Shown in pieces: positions 37,972 to 47,387 of a stretch of DNA of 64,000 nucleotides (positions are counted from its first letter, which is position 1; every line of letters begins with the position of its first letter). This DNA is from Mucilaginibacter robiniae (GTDB lineage: Bacteria; Bacteroidota; Bacteroidia; Sphingobacteriales; Sphingobacteriaceae). A program made the position numbers and the translations under genes. Where the stretch lies: NCBI RefSeq assembly GCF_012849215.1, contig NZ_CP051682.1, forward strand, positions 2,294,001-2,358,000, read 5' to 3'. A model generated the notes under the pieces. That model worked only from the letters and a program-made list of their open reading frames with translations, did no database searches and was not told where the DNA came from.

Positions 37972-39127
37972 TTTCCTGCGATTTATTATTTATAAATGAT
38001 TCTTCCCACTTAGGATGCCACCCAATAGTAAAGCTGTTAGACATCAAGTGATAGGTACCAGCTATAGTCGCAGGTGGAGGATCTTGATTTTTGATGACTT
38101 GTTGCCTGATTCTACATTGATTATATACCAATTGCCCTTTCTCTTCCTCACCAAGGCCTGGGTGTGTTATATTGACCATTTTCTTTTGGGACTTCCAATA
38201 GTCAGTTAATTTTTCTTCAAATTCTCTTGCTGCTGGTTCATCTATAAGTTCTTGTTCGATCCACTTGAAACGATTCACTTTAGCTTTTAGAAAATCAGTT
38301 ACAGCCTGCTGAATATCATCGTCGTCCCCCTTTATTGCTTCGAGTTGACGGATGTATGGAGGACGCTCAAGCTTTTGCTTCTTCACATCAGAATGTTCTA
38401 AAGGATATTGCAGCGTAAAATCTATCAGTTCCCGTCGCCTTGCGCTGCCAAATACAACACTTGCATAGGCATCGAATTCATTCCATGAAACAATTGCGTC
38501 CTCTTTGTTTGATAGCTTTTTTGTTACATTTGTGTGCAGCCACCCTAATAATGCATGCTCAATATATTCGACTTGAGAATCGCTCACATGCTTTGCTCGG
38601 ATGGCTTTTCTTACTTCTTCACTTCCATTACTTGAACCAATTTGAAATTCAAAATTGGAGACGATATCAGAAAGTATATCTTCGTTAGATTTTAAAAACT
38701 CTATATATTTATGTATCTCATGATCTGATTTAATCTTAGCTAAATTTTTCCAAGCGGCATGAACAGCGGTTTTAGCAGAAGCAATGTCCTTGGCGGCATG
38801 AAATGAATCTACAATTCCTTTGCGCCCTTTTTTATTTGTGTACAATAAAAACTTAGTCTTATCGGCATCAATTTCGCCTTCAATTACAGCTTTAACCCAG
38901 TTGCTTAGAGTTTTCCATAAATCTATCGATTTGTCTGTTACAGGATTGCTTACTTGAGATGATTTGTCTTCTTCACTCACAACGCCATTATCAGGTTGAA
39001 GTACTCCAACGTCTCCTATAACCTCCAAACAAACTTTATGATCTTGGCTGCAATTCAAGAGGTGCCATAGCGCTCTCGGATATTGTAATGAAAATCCTAA
39101 TAGCTGGCCGGGGGCATTATTTGCCAT
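37964..39127 (-). CDS. ABC-3C system first component (sensor/effector candidate)
   Basis: 387 residues, first gene of the three-gene unit. The N-terminal third has short strands (GQLLGFSLQYPRALWHLLNC, then DHKVCLEVIGDVGVL). The middle and C-terminal parts are helical, including LERPPYIRQLEAIKGDDDDI and a final YHLMSNSFTIGWHPKWEESF. The layout fits ABC-3C proteins in which an N-terminal sensor or nuclease-like part is followed by a shared C-terminal domain; I cannot name a nuclease motif. About 230 bases upstream is repeat copy E. Confidence 0.7.
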   Translation of the reverse strand: MANNAPGQLLGFSLQYPRALWHLLNCSQDHKVCLEVIGDVGVLQPDNGVVSEEDKSSQVSNPVTDKSIDLWKTLSNWVKAVIEGEIDADKTKFLLYTNKKGRKGIVDSFHAAKDIASAKTAVHAAWKNLAKIKSDHEIHKYIEFLKSNEDILSDIVSNFEFQIGSSNGSEEVRKAIRAKHVSDSQVEYIEHALLGWLHTNVTKKLSNKEDAIVSWNEFDAYASVVFGSARRRELIDFTLQYPLEHSDVKKQKLERPPYIRQLEAIKGDDDDIQQAVTDFLKAKVNRFKWIEQELIDEPAAREFEEKLTDYWKSQKKMVNITHPGLGEEEKGQLVYNQCRIRQQVIKNQDPPPATIAGTYHLMSNSFTIGWHPKWEESFINNKSQENE

Positions 39128-39357
39128 GTGATAAGAATAAGTTAAATCCTAATTTTAATACGATTAGTACAAATCGTACCCATCTTTTCAAATTGGTGTT
39201 TGGGTCACGTACTCAATGCATTAACTGTAATGATATTATTTTTAATTAAAAAAAGCAATAAGTGTTAAATAATATTGCGACAAGCCTGTGTTATGAATAA
39301 ACTAAATTTGCTCATATTCCAGTTTGCTATTAGGTGTACTTATTAAGAGGTCCAGAA

Positions 39358-39526
39358 TGGACAATACGGAGCCCTTGACCATATCATTCCTTGCTCCTTT
39401 GAGCATACAATTGTGTGAGTTGGGATTGAATTTAAGAATAAATCCAAGTATTTAAGATGGTCAAAGTGTTTCAGAATACATGGTCACGCATTTTCAAGCC
39501 AAGTGGTAAACACTTCCGTATTTTCA
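39358..39526 (+). repeat. MITE-like element, copy E (full length, 169 bp)
   Basis: The left end begins TGGACAATACGGAGCCCTTG and the complement of the right end begins TGAAAATACGGAAGTGTTTA. CCATATCATTCC, ATGGTCAAAGTGTTTC and CATGGTCACGC are the internal motifs. It lies between the ABC-3C operon and the radical-SAM peptide operon. No broken gene is recognised at its edges, and nothing else was seen in 39128-39682. Confidence 0.8.
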
Positions 39527-39682
39527 CTGATTCATCACACTCTGCCAATATGAAGACCGATTATTAAACAACAGAATATCTGCTTAAAAAGCATTACAAT
39601 TTCACTCTTTTCATTGCCGTTGCCACATGCAGTATAGAAACTGGAATCTCAATGTGTATTAAAAATTTAATGACAGATACCT

Positions 39683-41902
39683 TTAAACGTCTAATTCAAG
39701 TTGATCTTTAACTAATTTATAATAAGCACCCTTGTTGGTTGTCAATACCATATGAGTTCCAACTTCAACAATTCGCCCTTTTTCCATAACAATAATCTGA
39801 TCCGCATTTTTGACCGTGCTCAAACGATGAGCTATAATTACAACAGTTCTACCTAAGAAAAACTCGTTTAAATTATCCATAATTTCAGTTTCATTAGTAG
39901 AATCTAAGTTGCTCGTAGCTTCATCAAAAAATAAGTATTCTGGGTTCTTATATACTGCTCGGGCGATTAGTATTCTTTGCTTCTGTCCGCCACTTAAACC
40001 CATTCCACTTGTTCCTATTTTAGTGTTATATTTTAACGGAAGTTGATTAACAAACTCCTCGACGTTACTTACACGAATCGCTTCTTTAAACTTTTCTGTG
40101 TCGATTGTCTTACCATCCACAACAATATTTCTTGCTATTGTATCATTAAAAACATATCCGTCCTGCATAACTGTACCGCATTGACTTCGCCACCACTTGG
40201 GTGATAGCTCAGCTAATTTGTCTTCCCCTACAAGAATTTCCCCTTGCGTGGACTTATAGAAGCCAAGTAAAATTTTTAACAGAGTAGTTTTTCCACTACC
40301 ACTCGCTCCTACAATGGCAGTAGTCTTGCCCCTGGGTATAGTTATACTGACATTCCTTAAAACAAATGGAGATCGGGGACCTTGATATTGAAATCCTACA
40401 GCGTTTAAATGTAGACTTTCATAGATACGACTTCGTTGCGAAGACTGAATTGTATATAAACCATCAACTTCTTCATCATCTTTAACATGAATTTCTTGTA
40501 ATCTGCTGAAACTAAGTTTCGCATCTTGTCCGGATTTAAAAAATTGAGTCAACTGCTGTAATGGACCGTTGGTCTGCCCTATGATGAATGAAATACTAAG
40601 CATTACTCCTAAGCTGATGCCACCATGCAATACTGCTGTTGCAGCGAGGTAAGATATTAGGATGTTCTTGAATTGAGTAAAAAAAATAAATCCAGATTGT
40701 TGAAATTGTTCGAGCTTGAGACTGTTGATATTGAGTCTATATTGACGCATTTGTAAATGCTCCCATTCCCAGCGTTTTTCTGTTTCACTTCCATATAGTT
40801 TGATTTCTTGCATACCTACGACCAATTCATAGAGCTTTTCTTGTGCAGTTCTACCTTGTTGAAATCGGAGGTAGTCCATCTTTTTTCGCTTGTTTTGAAA
40901 AAGGATAATCCAAATCACACCTATGGCGCTAAATGAAATGAAGGTAGCCCAAATAGTGGGCTTGTAGGACAATAAGATTGTGGAAAGAATTAACACCTGA
41001 AAGAAAGAAAAAAGTGTGTTGATTATTTCTGTAGTTAAAAATACTTCGATCCGATGATGGTCACTAATTCTTTGAGAAACGTCACCAACTGATTTCGAAT
41101 CAAAAAAGCTAATTGGCAACAGCATCATTTTTTTTAAAAAATCAGAAATAATGTTCAGACTGATTTTGGCGTTCATGTGTAAAAGCAGCCAACTTCGAAG
41201 AATATCAAGAATGCTGCTGCTGATATAAAGCAGCATTTGAAAGCCTATAAATAGCAGAATCAAATTATAACTTTTCCCTAATACACCTCTGTCTATTAAA
41301 CCTTTAGTCAGGAACGGTAAGGTTATCGTTATTCCGACTGATAGTCCCATACAGAGCAGTAGTTTTAACAATGGGAGTTTAAAAGGACGCAGGTAACTTA
41401 GTAAAAATGAAGATTCACTTTTGTTTTTTTGCCGGCCCAGATCGGGAGCGTAAAAGGCTGCCGTAGGCTCGATCAATAATGCAATTCCTTGTTGCTTTTC
41501 ATTGGTATGCCAATATTTCATGAAAGCATCTTCACTTAGCTTAGTTATTCCATGAGAAGGGTCAGCAATAAGATATTTTGAAGTTTTGTTTTTTATTCCA
41601 AATCCGTTGCTTGTTTGAATACGATATAAGACAACAAAATGCTCTTGGTTCCAGTGCAAAATGACTGGCAAGGGACATTCCTCTTTCAATCCGTTTAAGG
41701 TGACTTTCACCATAAGTGTCCGAAATCCAATTTTTTCAGCTGCCTGACTTACACCCAGTAAACTCACGCCTTCGCGTGTGATATAAGAAGCTTCCCGTAA
41801 AAACTCTAACGAATACTTTTTACCGAAAAACTCTGCGATCATTTTTAGACAAGTAGGACCGCAATCGAAAGAGTCAAGCTGACGATAAAAAGGATACCCC
41901 AT
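39683..41902 (-). CDS. C39 peptidase-containing ABC exporter of double-glycine peptides
   Basis: 739 residues. The N-terminal C39 protease has Cys14 in SFDCGPTC, His88 in HWNQEHFVVLY and Asp114 in ADPSHG. It cleaves leaders after GG. Six membrane spans follow (about 165-440), then an ATPase with GASGSGKTT (Walker A), LSGGQKQRI (signature), YLFFDEATSNLD (Walker B) and IIAHRLS (H-loop). It is the last gene of the operon with four GG-leader precursors and a radical SAM maturase, so it would cut and export those peptides across the inner membrane. Confidence 0.95.
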   Translation of the reverse strand: MGYPFYRQLDSFDCGPTCLKMIAEFFGKKYSLEFLREASYITREGVSLLGVSQAAEKIGFRTLMVKVTLNGLKEECPLPVILHWNQEHFVVLYRIQTSNGFGIKNKTSKYLIADPSHGITKLSEDAFMKYWHTNEKQQGIALLIEPTAAFYAPDLGRQKNKSESSFLLSYLRPFKLPLLKLLLCMGLSVGITITLPFLTKGLIDRGVLGKSYNLILLFIGFQMLLYISSSILDILRSWLLLHMNAKISLNIISDFLKKMMLLPISFFDSKSVGDVSQRISDHHRIEVFLTTEIINTLFSFFQVLILSTILLSYKPTIWATFISFSAIGVIWIILFQNKRKKMDYLRFQQGRTAQEKLYELVVGMQEIKLYGSETEKRWEWEHLQMRQYRLNINSLKLEQFQQSGFIFFTQFKNILISYLAATAVLHGGISLGVMLSISFIIGQTNGPLQQLTQFFKSGQDAKLSFSRLQEIHVKDDEEVDGLYTIQSSQRSRIYESLHLNAVGFQYQGPRSPFVLRNVSITIPRGKTTAIVGASGSGKTTLLKILLGFYKSTQGEILVGEDKLAELSPKWWRSQCGTVMQDGYVFNDTIARNIVVDGKTIDTEKFKEAIRVSNVEEFVNQLPLKYNTKIGTSGMGLSGGQKQRILIARAVYKNPEYLFFDEATSNLDSTNETEIMDNLNEFFLGRTVVIIAHRLSTVKNADQIIVMEKGRIVEVGTHMVLTTNKGAYYKLVKDQLELDV

Positions 41903-41978
41903 AATCTTTAAGTTCTAAATTGATAGAAATAACTTCTTTTATAATCAGGTTAAAAGAATTAGAATTGCCAGTCCTTCT

Positions 41979-43337
41979 TTATGCGAATGTATTTGTTGCT
42001 CCTTGTTCACTCTGCTTTCTGATAAAGTAATCTAAAAGTAGCTTGTCTTTATAGTTGGATTTAAAAGGTGGGCAGGCAGGTGTCCCTTCGACCCATGATT
42101 TTGGGCAGCCACCTCCGCAAATAGGAAGATGAGTACAAGTTTTGCACCAGGTTTTGCCGGATTGTAGCATTTCGTTCCAATCCCTTAAAGTAGCATTTTC
42201 ATTATAAGTCTCTTTAGGGAAAAACAAGTTTCCAATCAAACTGTCGCCTGCACCATAGACGTCTGAATAGGGAAATTCCCAACATGCATATATGTTTCCG
42301 AATGCATCAAACACTTCCGAATCTTTTTTTTCAGCCATACAAACGGAGTAAGTTCGTTTAGGCATGACATTCATATTAATATTATTTTCATAACATCTGA
42401 GAAGCCATTCAATCTCCTTCTCTGCAAAAAAGTTTTTTTGTAAACTGTCTTTTCCTGCGTCGTTCCCGCCAAAATCTACAATGGTTGCGAAATACATACT
42501 AATTTTTCGCTGTAAACCGGTGTCTTTGATAAAGTCTATCAGTGGATCTACATATTGATAGTTAGTTTTATCAATATTTACCCGGATTGAAATATGACAT
42601 CTGTTGTCATAATATTCTTTCATACTGGTAACATCAATGATATTTTTAGTAATAATATCAAATGTAGGATCTCCGGTTTTGGTAAATCGTCGTTGATCGT
42701 GAGATTCTGCGTTGCCATCTAGCGTAATCTGATAGTGTGTTACCTTGCATTCTTCGGCGAGCTCTTTGAATAAGGACGGCTTCAAGCTTAAACCGTTAGT
42801 GATCATGTCTGACACATATTTCAAACCACGCTCTTCAGCTAATTGGATTAATTTTTTTGATGTTTTCTTAATTGCACTGTAACCAGTAAGTGGTTCGCCA
42901 CCATACCATGTAATCGATATACCTTCATATTTTTTTTGAGATAGTAAATAAACAATCCTTTCATAATATTTTTCGATCACCGAATCACTTGCATAATGTT
43001 TGGAATGATTTTGACCACAATACCCACAACCTAATTGACAGTTAGCAGAAGGCTGAATAGTCATAGACAAAAAGTTACTGGCATCTTTAACCCCTTTGTT
43101 AGTAGATATAATATGTTCAAATTCATCTTGTTCGATAGGGACCAAAAATTCCTTTTCATTAAGCACAGTTAACAATTCAGGTGCAACGCTATTAAAATTA
43201 CCATTTGATAAATTATCAAAGATCTCGTTTTCTATCAGGATTGAAGTTGCTGAGCGGGTAGAAAATATAATACGCTTGTTATTTAAGCCTACCTCTTCAA
43301 GTGAATCAGTAGATAGAATATATTTCGATAATTTCAT
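41979..43337 (-). CDS. Radical SAM/SPASM peptide maturase
   Basis: From the ATG at 43337 (452 residues); an upstream TTG adds seven. The radical SAM cluster motif is CQLGCGYC (C-x3-C-x2-C) near residues 100-107, followed by TWYGGEPLTG. The C-terminal SPASM region has cysteines in YSVCMAEKK, YACWEF, TWCKTCTHLPICGGGCPKSW and ACPPF, enough for two extra iron-sulfur clusters. The N-terminal 90 residues resemble a small peptide-binding (RRE-like) domain. Relatives install thioether or other cross-links on cysteine-containing RiPPs, which fits the four-cysteine precursors directly upstream. Confidence 0.92.
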   Translation of the reverse strand: MKLSKYILSTDSLEEVGLNNKRIIFSTRSATSILIENEIFDNLSNGNFNSVAPELLTVLNEKEFLVPIEQDEFEHIISTNKGVKDASNFLSMTIQPSANCQLGCGYCGQNHSKHYASDSVIEKYYERIVYLLSQKKYEGISITWYGGEPLTGYSAIKKTSKKLIQLAEERGLKYVSDMITNGLSLKPSLFKELAEECKVTHYQITLDGNAESHDQRRFTKTGDPTFDIITKNIIDVTSMKEYYDNRCHISIRVNIDKTNYQYVDPLIDFIKDTGLQRKISMYFATIVDFGGNDAGKDSLQKNFFAEKEIEWLLRCYENNINMNVMPKRTYSVCMAEKKDSEVFDAFGNIYACWEFPYSDVYGAGDSLIGNLFFPKETYNENATLRDWNEMLQSGKTWCKTCTHLPICGGGCPKSWVEGTPACPPFKSNYKDKLLLDYFIRKQSEQGATNTFA

Positions 43338-43430
43338 TTTATTTATGATTGGGTTCAAACATGTGCAGGTGGTTAAGACCCCTGCACATGTTATTGGATA
43401 GTAAAACTGTTAATCAATGACCTCTGTACC

Positions 43431-43628
43431 TCAAGCAGCATCCTTATATACGCCACATGAGTATAATGCGGAGCAATCCCCTGTGTAGCTGTCACAGTTT
43501 GATAGCCTTGGACAAGCTTCTAGCCCACCCATGATGTCAACGGCATTTGAATCGTAAATGACCTCGAAATTTCCTTGGTCACCAAGATTCTCTTTAGCAA
43601 CCAGTGTTTGAATCTTTTTTTTGAGCAT
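43431..43628 (-). CDS. Double-glycine RiPP precursor, paralogue 1
   Basis: 65 residues: a 35-residue leader ending in IMGG and a 30-residue core. The leader carries the conserved block NFEVIYDSNAVDIMGG. The core LEACPRLSNCDSYTGDCSAL and onward has four cysteines spaced x5, x6, x5. It closely resembles paralogue 4 in leader and core. It lies immediately before the radical SAM gene and would be processed by it and the C39 exporter. Confidence 0.9.
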   Translation of the reverse strand: MLKKKIQTLVAKENLGDQGNFEVIYDSNAVDIMGGLEACPRLSNCDSYTGDCSALYSCGVYKDAA

Positions 43629-43684
43629 GATTAAAAAATTAAAATGTTTAAGAATTTGTTAATTTGACTTCATGTTTCTCGGAA

Positions 43685-43888
43685 CTAAGCAGCTTGTTTT
43701 TCTGAAAATGTGCCGCAAGTACTTAACTTGTCACAGGTTCCCGAAAAATTATCACAACTCTGCAGTTCACCACAGAATGCTAGGCCTCCTTTAATCTTAT
43801 CTGCATTAGCATCGTAGATAATTTCAAAATGGGATGTTTTACCTAGGTACCCCGTTGTTACTAGTAATTGTAGTTTTGTTTTAAGCAT
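43685..43888 (-). CDS. Double-glycine RiPP precursor, paralogue 2
   Basis: 67 residues: the leader has HFEIIYDANADKIKGG and the core begins LAFCGELQSCDNFSGTCDKL, then STCGTFSEKQAA. Cysteine spacing is again x5, x6, x5. The C-terminal tail is two residues longer than in paralogues 1 and 4. Leu in the third position after the first and third cysteine is kept in every copy. Confidence 0.9.
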   Translation of the reverse strand: MLKTKLQLLVTTGYLGKTSHFEIIYDANADKIKGGLAFCGELQSCDNFSGTCDKLSTCGTFSEKQAA

Positions 43889-43924
43889 TATTTTTACTTT
43901 TGAAAGTTGATACTCTGTTCAAAA

Positions 43925-44128
43925 TCAAGATGCCTGCTGTTCAGTAAAAGTGCCGCATTTGTTTAAACTATCACAAGAACCAGTGAAAGTGCCGCAGTCC
44001 GATAACTTGTCACAAGCAGCCAGGCCGCCAACAACTGTTGATGCACTTGAATCATAAATGATTTCGAAATCTTCGAACTGTCCAAGCTTACGTTGGAGTA
44101 CAAGCGAGTGTATTTTTTTATTAAGCAT
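43925..44128 (-). CDS. Double-glycine RiPP precursor, paralogue 3
   Basis: 67 residues: the leader contains DFEIIYDSSASTVVGG, and the core LAACDKLSDCGTFTGSCDSL continues NKCGTFTEQQAS. Both halves of the core carry the unit C-x-x-L-x-x-C-G-T-F-T, which makes the two-fold internal repeat obvious. It sits 36 bases upstream of paralogue 2. Confidence 0.9.
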   Translation of the reverse strand: MLNKKIHSLVLQRKLGQFEDFEIIYDSSASTVVGGLAACDKLSDCGTFTGSCDSLNKCGTFTEQQAS

Positions 44129-44269
44129 ATTCTAATAAGTTAAAAAGTGTTAGAAATCAGCCAATCATTAAAATGAACATTGTGGCCAACGTTTAAGAGA
44201 ACCTATTTTATCAGGTCTGATGTCAAGATCCTCTTGATTTGATTATTGAATGATAAGGTTTAGGAAATA

Positions 44270-44467
44270 CTAAGCAGCATCGGTATAAGTACCGCAGTTT
44301 GTTAAGTTTTGGCAATCACCAGTATAAGTTCCACACTTACCCAAGTAAGGGCAAGCTTCTAAACCTCCTAAGATGTCTGCTGCATTTGAGTCATAAATGA
44401 TCTCAAAATTTCCTCGGTCACCAAGATTCTCCCTGGTAACCAGTGTTTGAATTTTGTTTTTTAGCAT
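44270..44467 (-). CDS. Double-glycine RiPP precursor, paralogue 4
   Basis: 65 residues: leader with NFEIIYDSNAADILGG, core LEACPYLGKCGTYTGDCQNL then TNCGTYTDAA. The two halves CPYLGKCGTYTGD and CQNLTNCGTYTDA are the clearest example of the 13-residue repeat. It is the first intact precursor of the array and is about 140 bases upstream of paralogue 3. Confidence 0.9.
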   Translation of the reverse strand: MLKNKIQTLVTRENLGDRGNFEIIYDSNAADILGGLEACPYLGKCGTYTGDCQNLTNCGTYTDAA

Positions 44468-44551
44468 TTTGTTAATGAATAAAGTGAAACCATTGAGAAA
44501 GTTTAGCGATATTACTCATTTGTTGATCGTTAACATTAGCTGGCTATCTTA

Positions 44552-44769
44552 TTAGCGTACACTATTAGTTTTACAGTTTGATCCGGCAGACTTAATAAAA
44601 TTGCTGCATGAAGTGAGATCAATACCCTGTTCAGTAAACGGATTACAGCTGACAACAAAAGTTGCTTTGCCTCGAATCAAATCGCCTGCCTGCTGCATGC
44701 AAATTATTTCCAAAAGTTTTCTCTGGTGTGCACTTGTGGCAATAGTACTTTCATTCTTTCTTTAAACAT
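44552..44769 (-). pseudogene. Fifth precursor, diverged and frameshifted
   Basis: An ATG at 44769 gives MFKER and then soon stops in frame. In the minus-1 frame the sequence reads KLLEIICMQQAGDLIRGKAT and on through VVSCNPFTEQGIDLTSCSNF to a stop at 44552. The LEII...AGDLIRG block lines up with the FEIIYDSNAADILGG leader of the other precursors, and three cysteines remain in the core-like part. The second Gly is Arg-Gly here, so cleavage would be lost. It looks like a decayed or drifting fifth copy. Confidence 0.55.
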
Positions 44770-44834
44770 GACATTTTTAGATTAGGTGTTCAACGATTCG
44801 AACCGATTTGCTTTATATGAGCATCATATGGACA

Positions 44835-47192
44835 TTACAGTCTTCTTATTTCTTGAATGTTTGTTTTTTTCTTGACTACCTTTAGTTCAGTCCCAAATTT
44901 GTATTTTACCGAAAGAGATAATTGTCTAAAATCGTAATAGTTATAAGTATAAATTTTGAATGAGTCTGTTGATGTAATGCTCGATTGCGAATACGAGCGA
45001 AATAGATCTTGGATTGCTAAGGTTAAGATCAGCTTCTTATTGATCAGCGCTTTTGTAAATCCAATATCGAATGAAGAATAACCTTTCTGGGTAGACACAT
45101 TATTTGCTCCAGGGAATACAGCTGAAAAGTTGATATCTGAAGAGAATGTAGAGTTGAATTGTATAGATTGACTTGTAGAAAATGTAACATTCAGTGGTTT
45201 TCTACTTAAATTGTAATTATAGGCCGTGTGGTACCGGAAGCCATTTATACCCAAACTAAGATTACTCCTTATTCGAGAATTTAAGCTAAAGCTAGCATCC
45301 AGATTAATCCCGTAATTATAAAGATTCCCACTGTTTTCTTTTTGGTATTCAATCGTACTCCCAATTGTATTATAAGGTAATGATACTATGGGGAGATGAG
45401 TTTTATTATAAAATAGACTAAAAAGGTAATTACTTTTCCATACAAAATTGTAGTTAATGTTATCTTGTAGACTTGGAATAAGATAAGGATTACCAATATA
45501 GCTCGAAAAAATACTATTGTAGACGCGTAGCGGATTTACATCAAATAAGGTGGGTCTTAATATTCTTCTCGTATACGAAACGTCTGTTGATGTTTCATCA
45601 GTAAATTTATATTGGGCGAATAAACTTGGAAAAAAATTACTGAAGGTATTATGAGTGTCCTGTTGAGCTGATGATCCATTAGTTACTGTTCTTTCAAATC
45701 TAATACCCCCTTTAAAGTTCCACTTTCTTACATTTCTACTGAATGACACATAAGCTGCGAGATTTTGCTCCTTGTAGGCAAATGTATCTGGAGTAACGAT
45801 GTGATTGTAAATTGAAACTCCATTAATCAACTCGTCGTAATCAGTACGACTATGATTGTTAAATAACGTATATTTTAGACCTGTTTCCAAGTCAATTTTC
45901 TCAAACCATTTCGGAAAGGAGAAATCTAACTTAGTACTAAAAACATTTTTAGGTATATCACCAAAATTGTAAAGATCAATATGCGTATTAGTCGGTGTTA
46001 AATTATTATAATAATCAACAGTCGTGGAATTACTTTGGCTGGAATTGGATTTGTTTACATAATCAATTGTACCTGCCAATGAGTTATTGTTTTTTCCAAA
46101 CACGGAATTTATTCCAGCACTTGCGATATGAGTGTAGCCACGGTCTTTGTTTAAACCATTGGTCAACCCCAAAGAATCAATGATTGCATTATATTCATAA
46201 CTTAACTTGTGATTTTTGAAGCTTTTGTTATGATTGGTAGCTAAACTGTATGAGGAATAGATTTTTGTGTTTTTGCTAAGTAATAGCTCCAGAGCTACAT
46301 TAAATCTATCGTTGTTCAACTTAGTTTTGTTTTTCCCTTCGTCTCTCCAATCGGTTTGCCCGGAATCAAAGAAAGTGCCGCTTGATTGCAAGGTCTCCTT
46401 ATAAGCTCCAACAGCGCCACCTAAAGACGATATCAAACTAAGATTTTTGTTTCGGTAGCCTATATTTATAGTTCCATCATTAATAAAGTAAGAGTTTTTT
46501 GTGAAACTAGACTCCAAATACCCAAAGAGTCCGTAAGCCTTTTTCTTTTTGGTAACAATATTAATAAGTCCGCTCCCCTGGGCATCATATTTAGCAGGCG
46601 GATTGGTGATTACTTCAATACTAGAAATTTCATCTTTCAAAATATTCAAATAGTCAAGTAAATCTTTATTGCTTAAATAAATAAGCCGATCGTCAACCAT
46701 AACTGCTGCAGGTCCGAGTCCCTTGATCTCAATTGTGCTACGAGTCACATTCAATCGAGGCAAACTTTTTAAGATATCAGCAACGGCCTTATTCTCATAC
46801 AAACTGATTCCTTCAACATTATAAACTATACGATCAACCTTTTTTTCGATAAATTTTTTCCGGGATTTAATCACAACATCGTCTAGTTGCACATATTTTT
46901 CAATCATGACGAGATTAAGTTCAGTATTATTATCAATAGTGAATGTAGTGTCTTTAGTGTTGTAACTAGTATGGGTAACTGTTATCTTATAGGTTCCGGG
47001 TTGTATCTTTTCAAAATAATAGCTACCATCTTGGTTAGAGAAAACGGTCTTCTTTATGTTCGAATTGTTTTGCAATACAATCGTAGCTGCTTCGAGCGGT
47101 TGTTTTTTCTTATTATAAATTTTTCCTGATAACATTTGACTAAGGGCAGTACGTGTGATGATTAATAAACTTAACAGGCACAAAAATTTCAT
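44835..47192 (-). CDS. TonB-dependent-receptor-like outer membrane beta-barrel protein
   Basis: 785 residues. A signal peptide (FLCLLSLLIITRTALS) is followed by a carboxypeptidase-D-like domain (SGKIYNKKKQPLEAATIVLQ and YYFEKIQPGTYKITVTHTSY). A plug follows (ISSIEVITNPPAKYDAQGSG then LINIVTKKKK), then a barrel rich in aromatic strands. It belongs to the outer-membrane beta-barrel family 3 rather than SusC and has no SusD partner. It heads the minus-strand run that contains all precursors, the maturase and the exporter, so it may move the mature peptide through the outer membrane or confer immunity; this is inferred. Confidence 0.88.
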   Translation of the reverse strand: MKFLCLLSLLIITRTALSQMLSGKIYNKKKQPLEAATIVLQNNSNIKKTVFSNQDGSYYFEKIQPGTYKITVTHTSYNTKDTTFTIDNNTELNLVMIEKYVQLDDVVIKSRKKFIEKKVDRIVYNVEGISLYENKAVADILKSLPRLNVTRSTIEIKGLGPAAVMVDDRLIYLSNKDLLDYLNILKDEISSIEVITNPPAKYDAQGSGLINIVTKKKKAYGLFGYLESSFTKNSYFINDGTINIGYRNKNLSLISSLGGAVGAYKETLQSSGTFFDSGQTDWRDEGKNKTKLNNDRFNVALELLLSKNTKIYSSYSLATNHNKSFKNHKLSYEYNAIIDSLGLTNGLNKDRGYTHIASAGINSVFGKNNNSLAGTIDYVNKSNSSQSNSTTVDYYNNLTPTNTHIDLYNFGDIPKNVFSTKLDFSFPKWFEKIDLETGLKYTLFNNHSRTDYDELINGVSIYNHIVTPDTFAYKEQNLAAYVSFSRNVRKWNFKGGIRFERTVTNGSSAQQDTHNTFSNFFPSLFAQYKFTDETSTDVSYTRRILRPTLFDVNPLRVYNSIFSSYIGNPYLIPSLQDNINYNFVWKSNYLFSLFYNKTHLPIVSLPYNTIGSTIEYQKENSGNLYNYGINLDASFSLNSRIRSNLSLGINGFRYHTAYNYNLSRKPLNVTFSTSQSIQFNSTFSSDINFSAVFPGANNVSTQKGYSSFDIGFTKALINKKLILTLAIQDLFRSYSQSSITSTDSFKIYTYNYYDFRQLSLSVKYKFGTELKVVKKKTNIQEIRRL

Positions 47193-47387
47193 ATTGAAGC
47201 TTAAATATTTATAGGGTTATCAAGTCAACCTATAACTTAGGGGCATTGGCTCGTTTTTATAAATTTAAGCAGATAGTTCTTTGTTAGGGAATTTTTTAAC
47301 AGCCTTATGCCGAGAAAATCATACGTTCTACCAAGAAAATTGATGTCACCTATTGGAAAACTTGTCTTTATTGAATTGTCTTGTTAT

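Noticed and set aside
43431..44467. The regular spacing of small similar units suggested a CRISPR or repeat array
   Set aside because: The units are about 200-base genes with open frames and diverged sequence, not short identical repeats with unique spacers.
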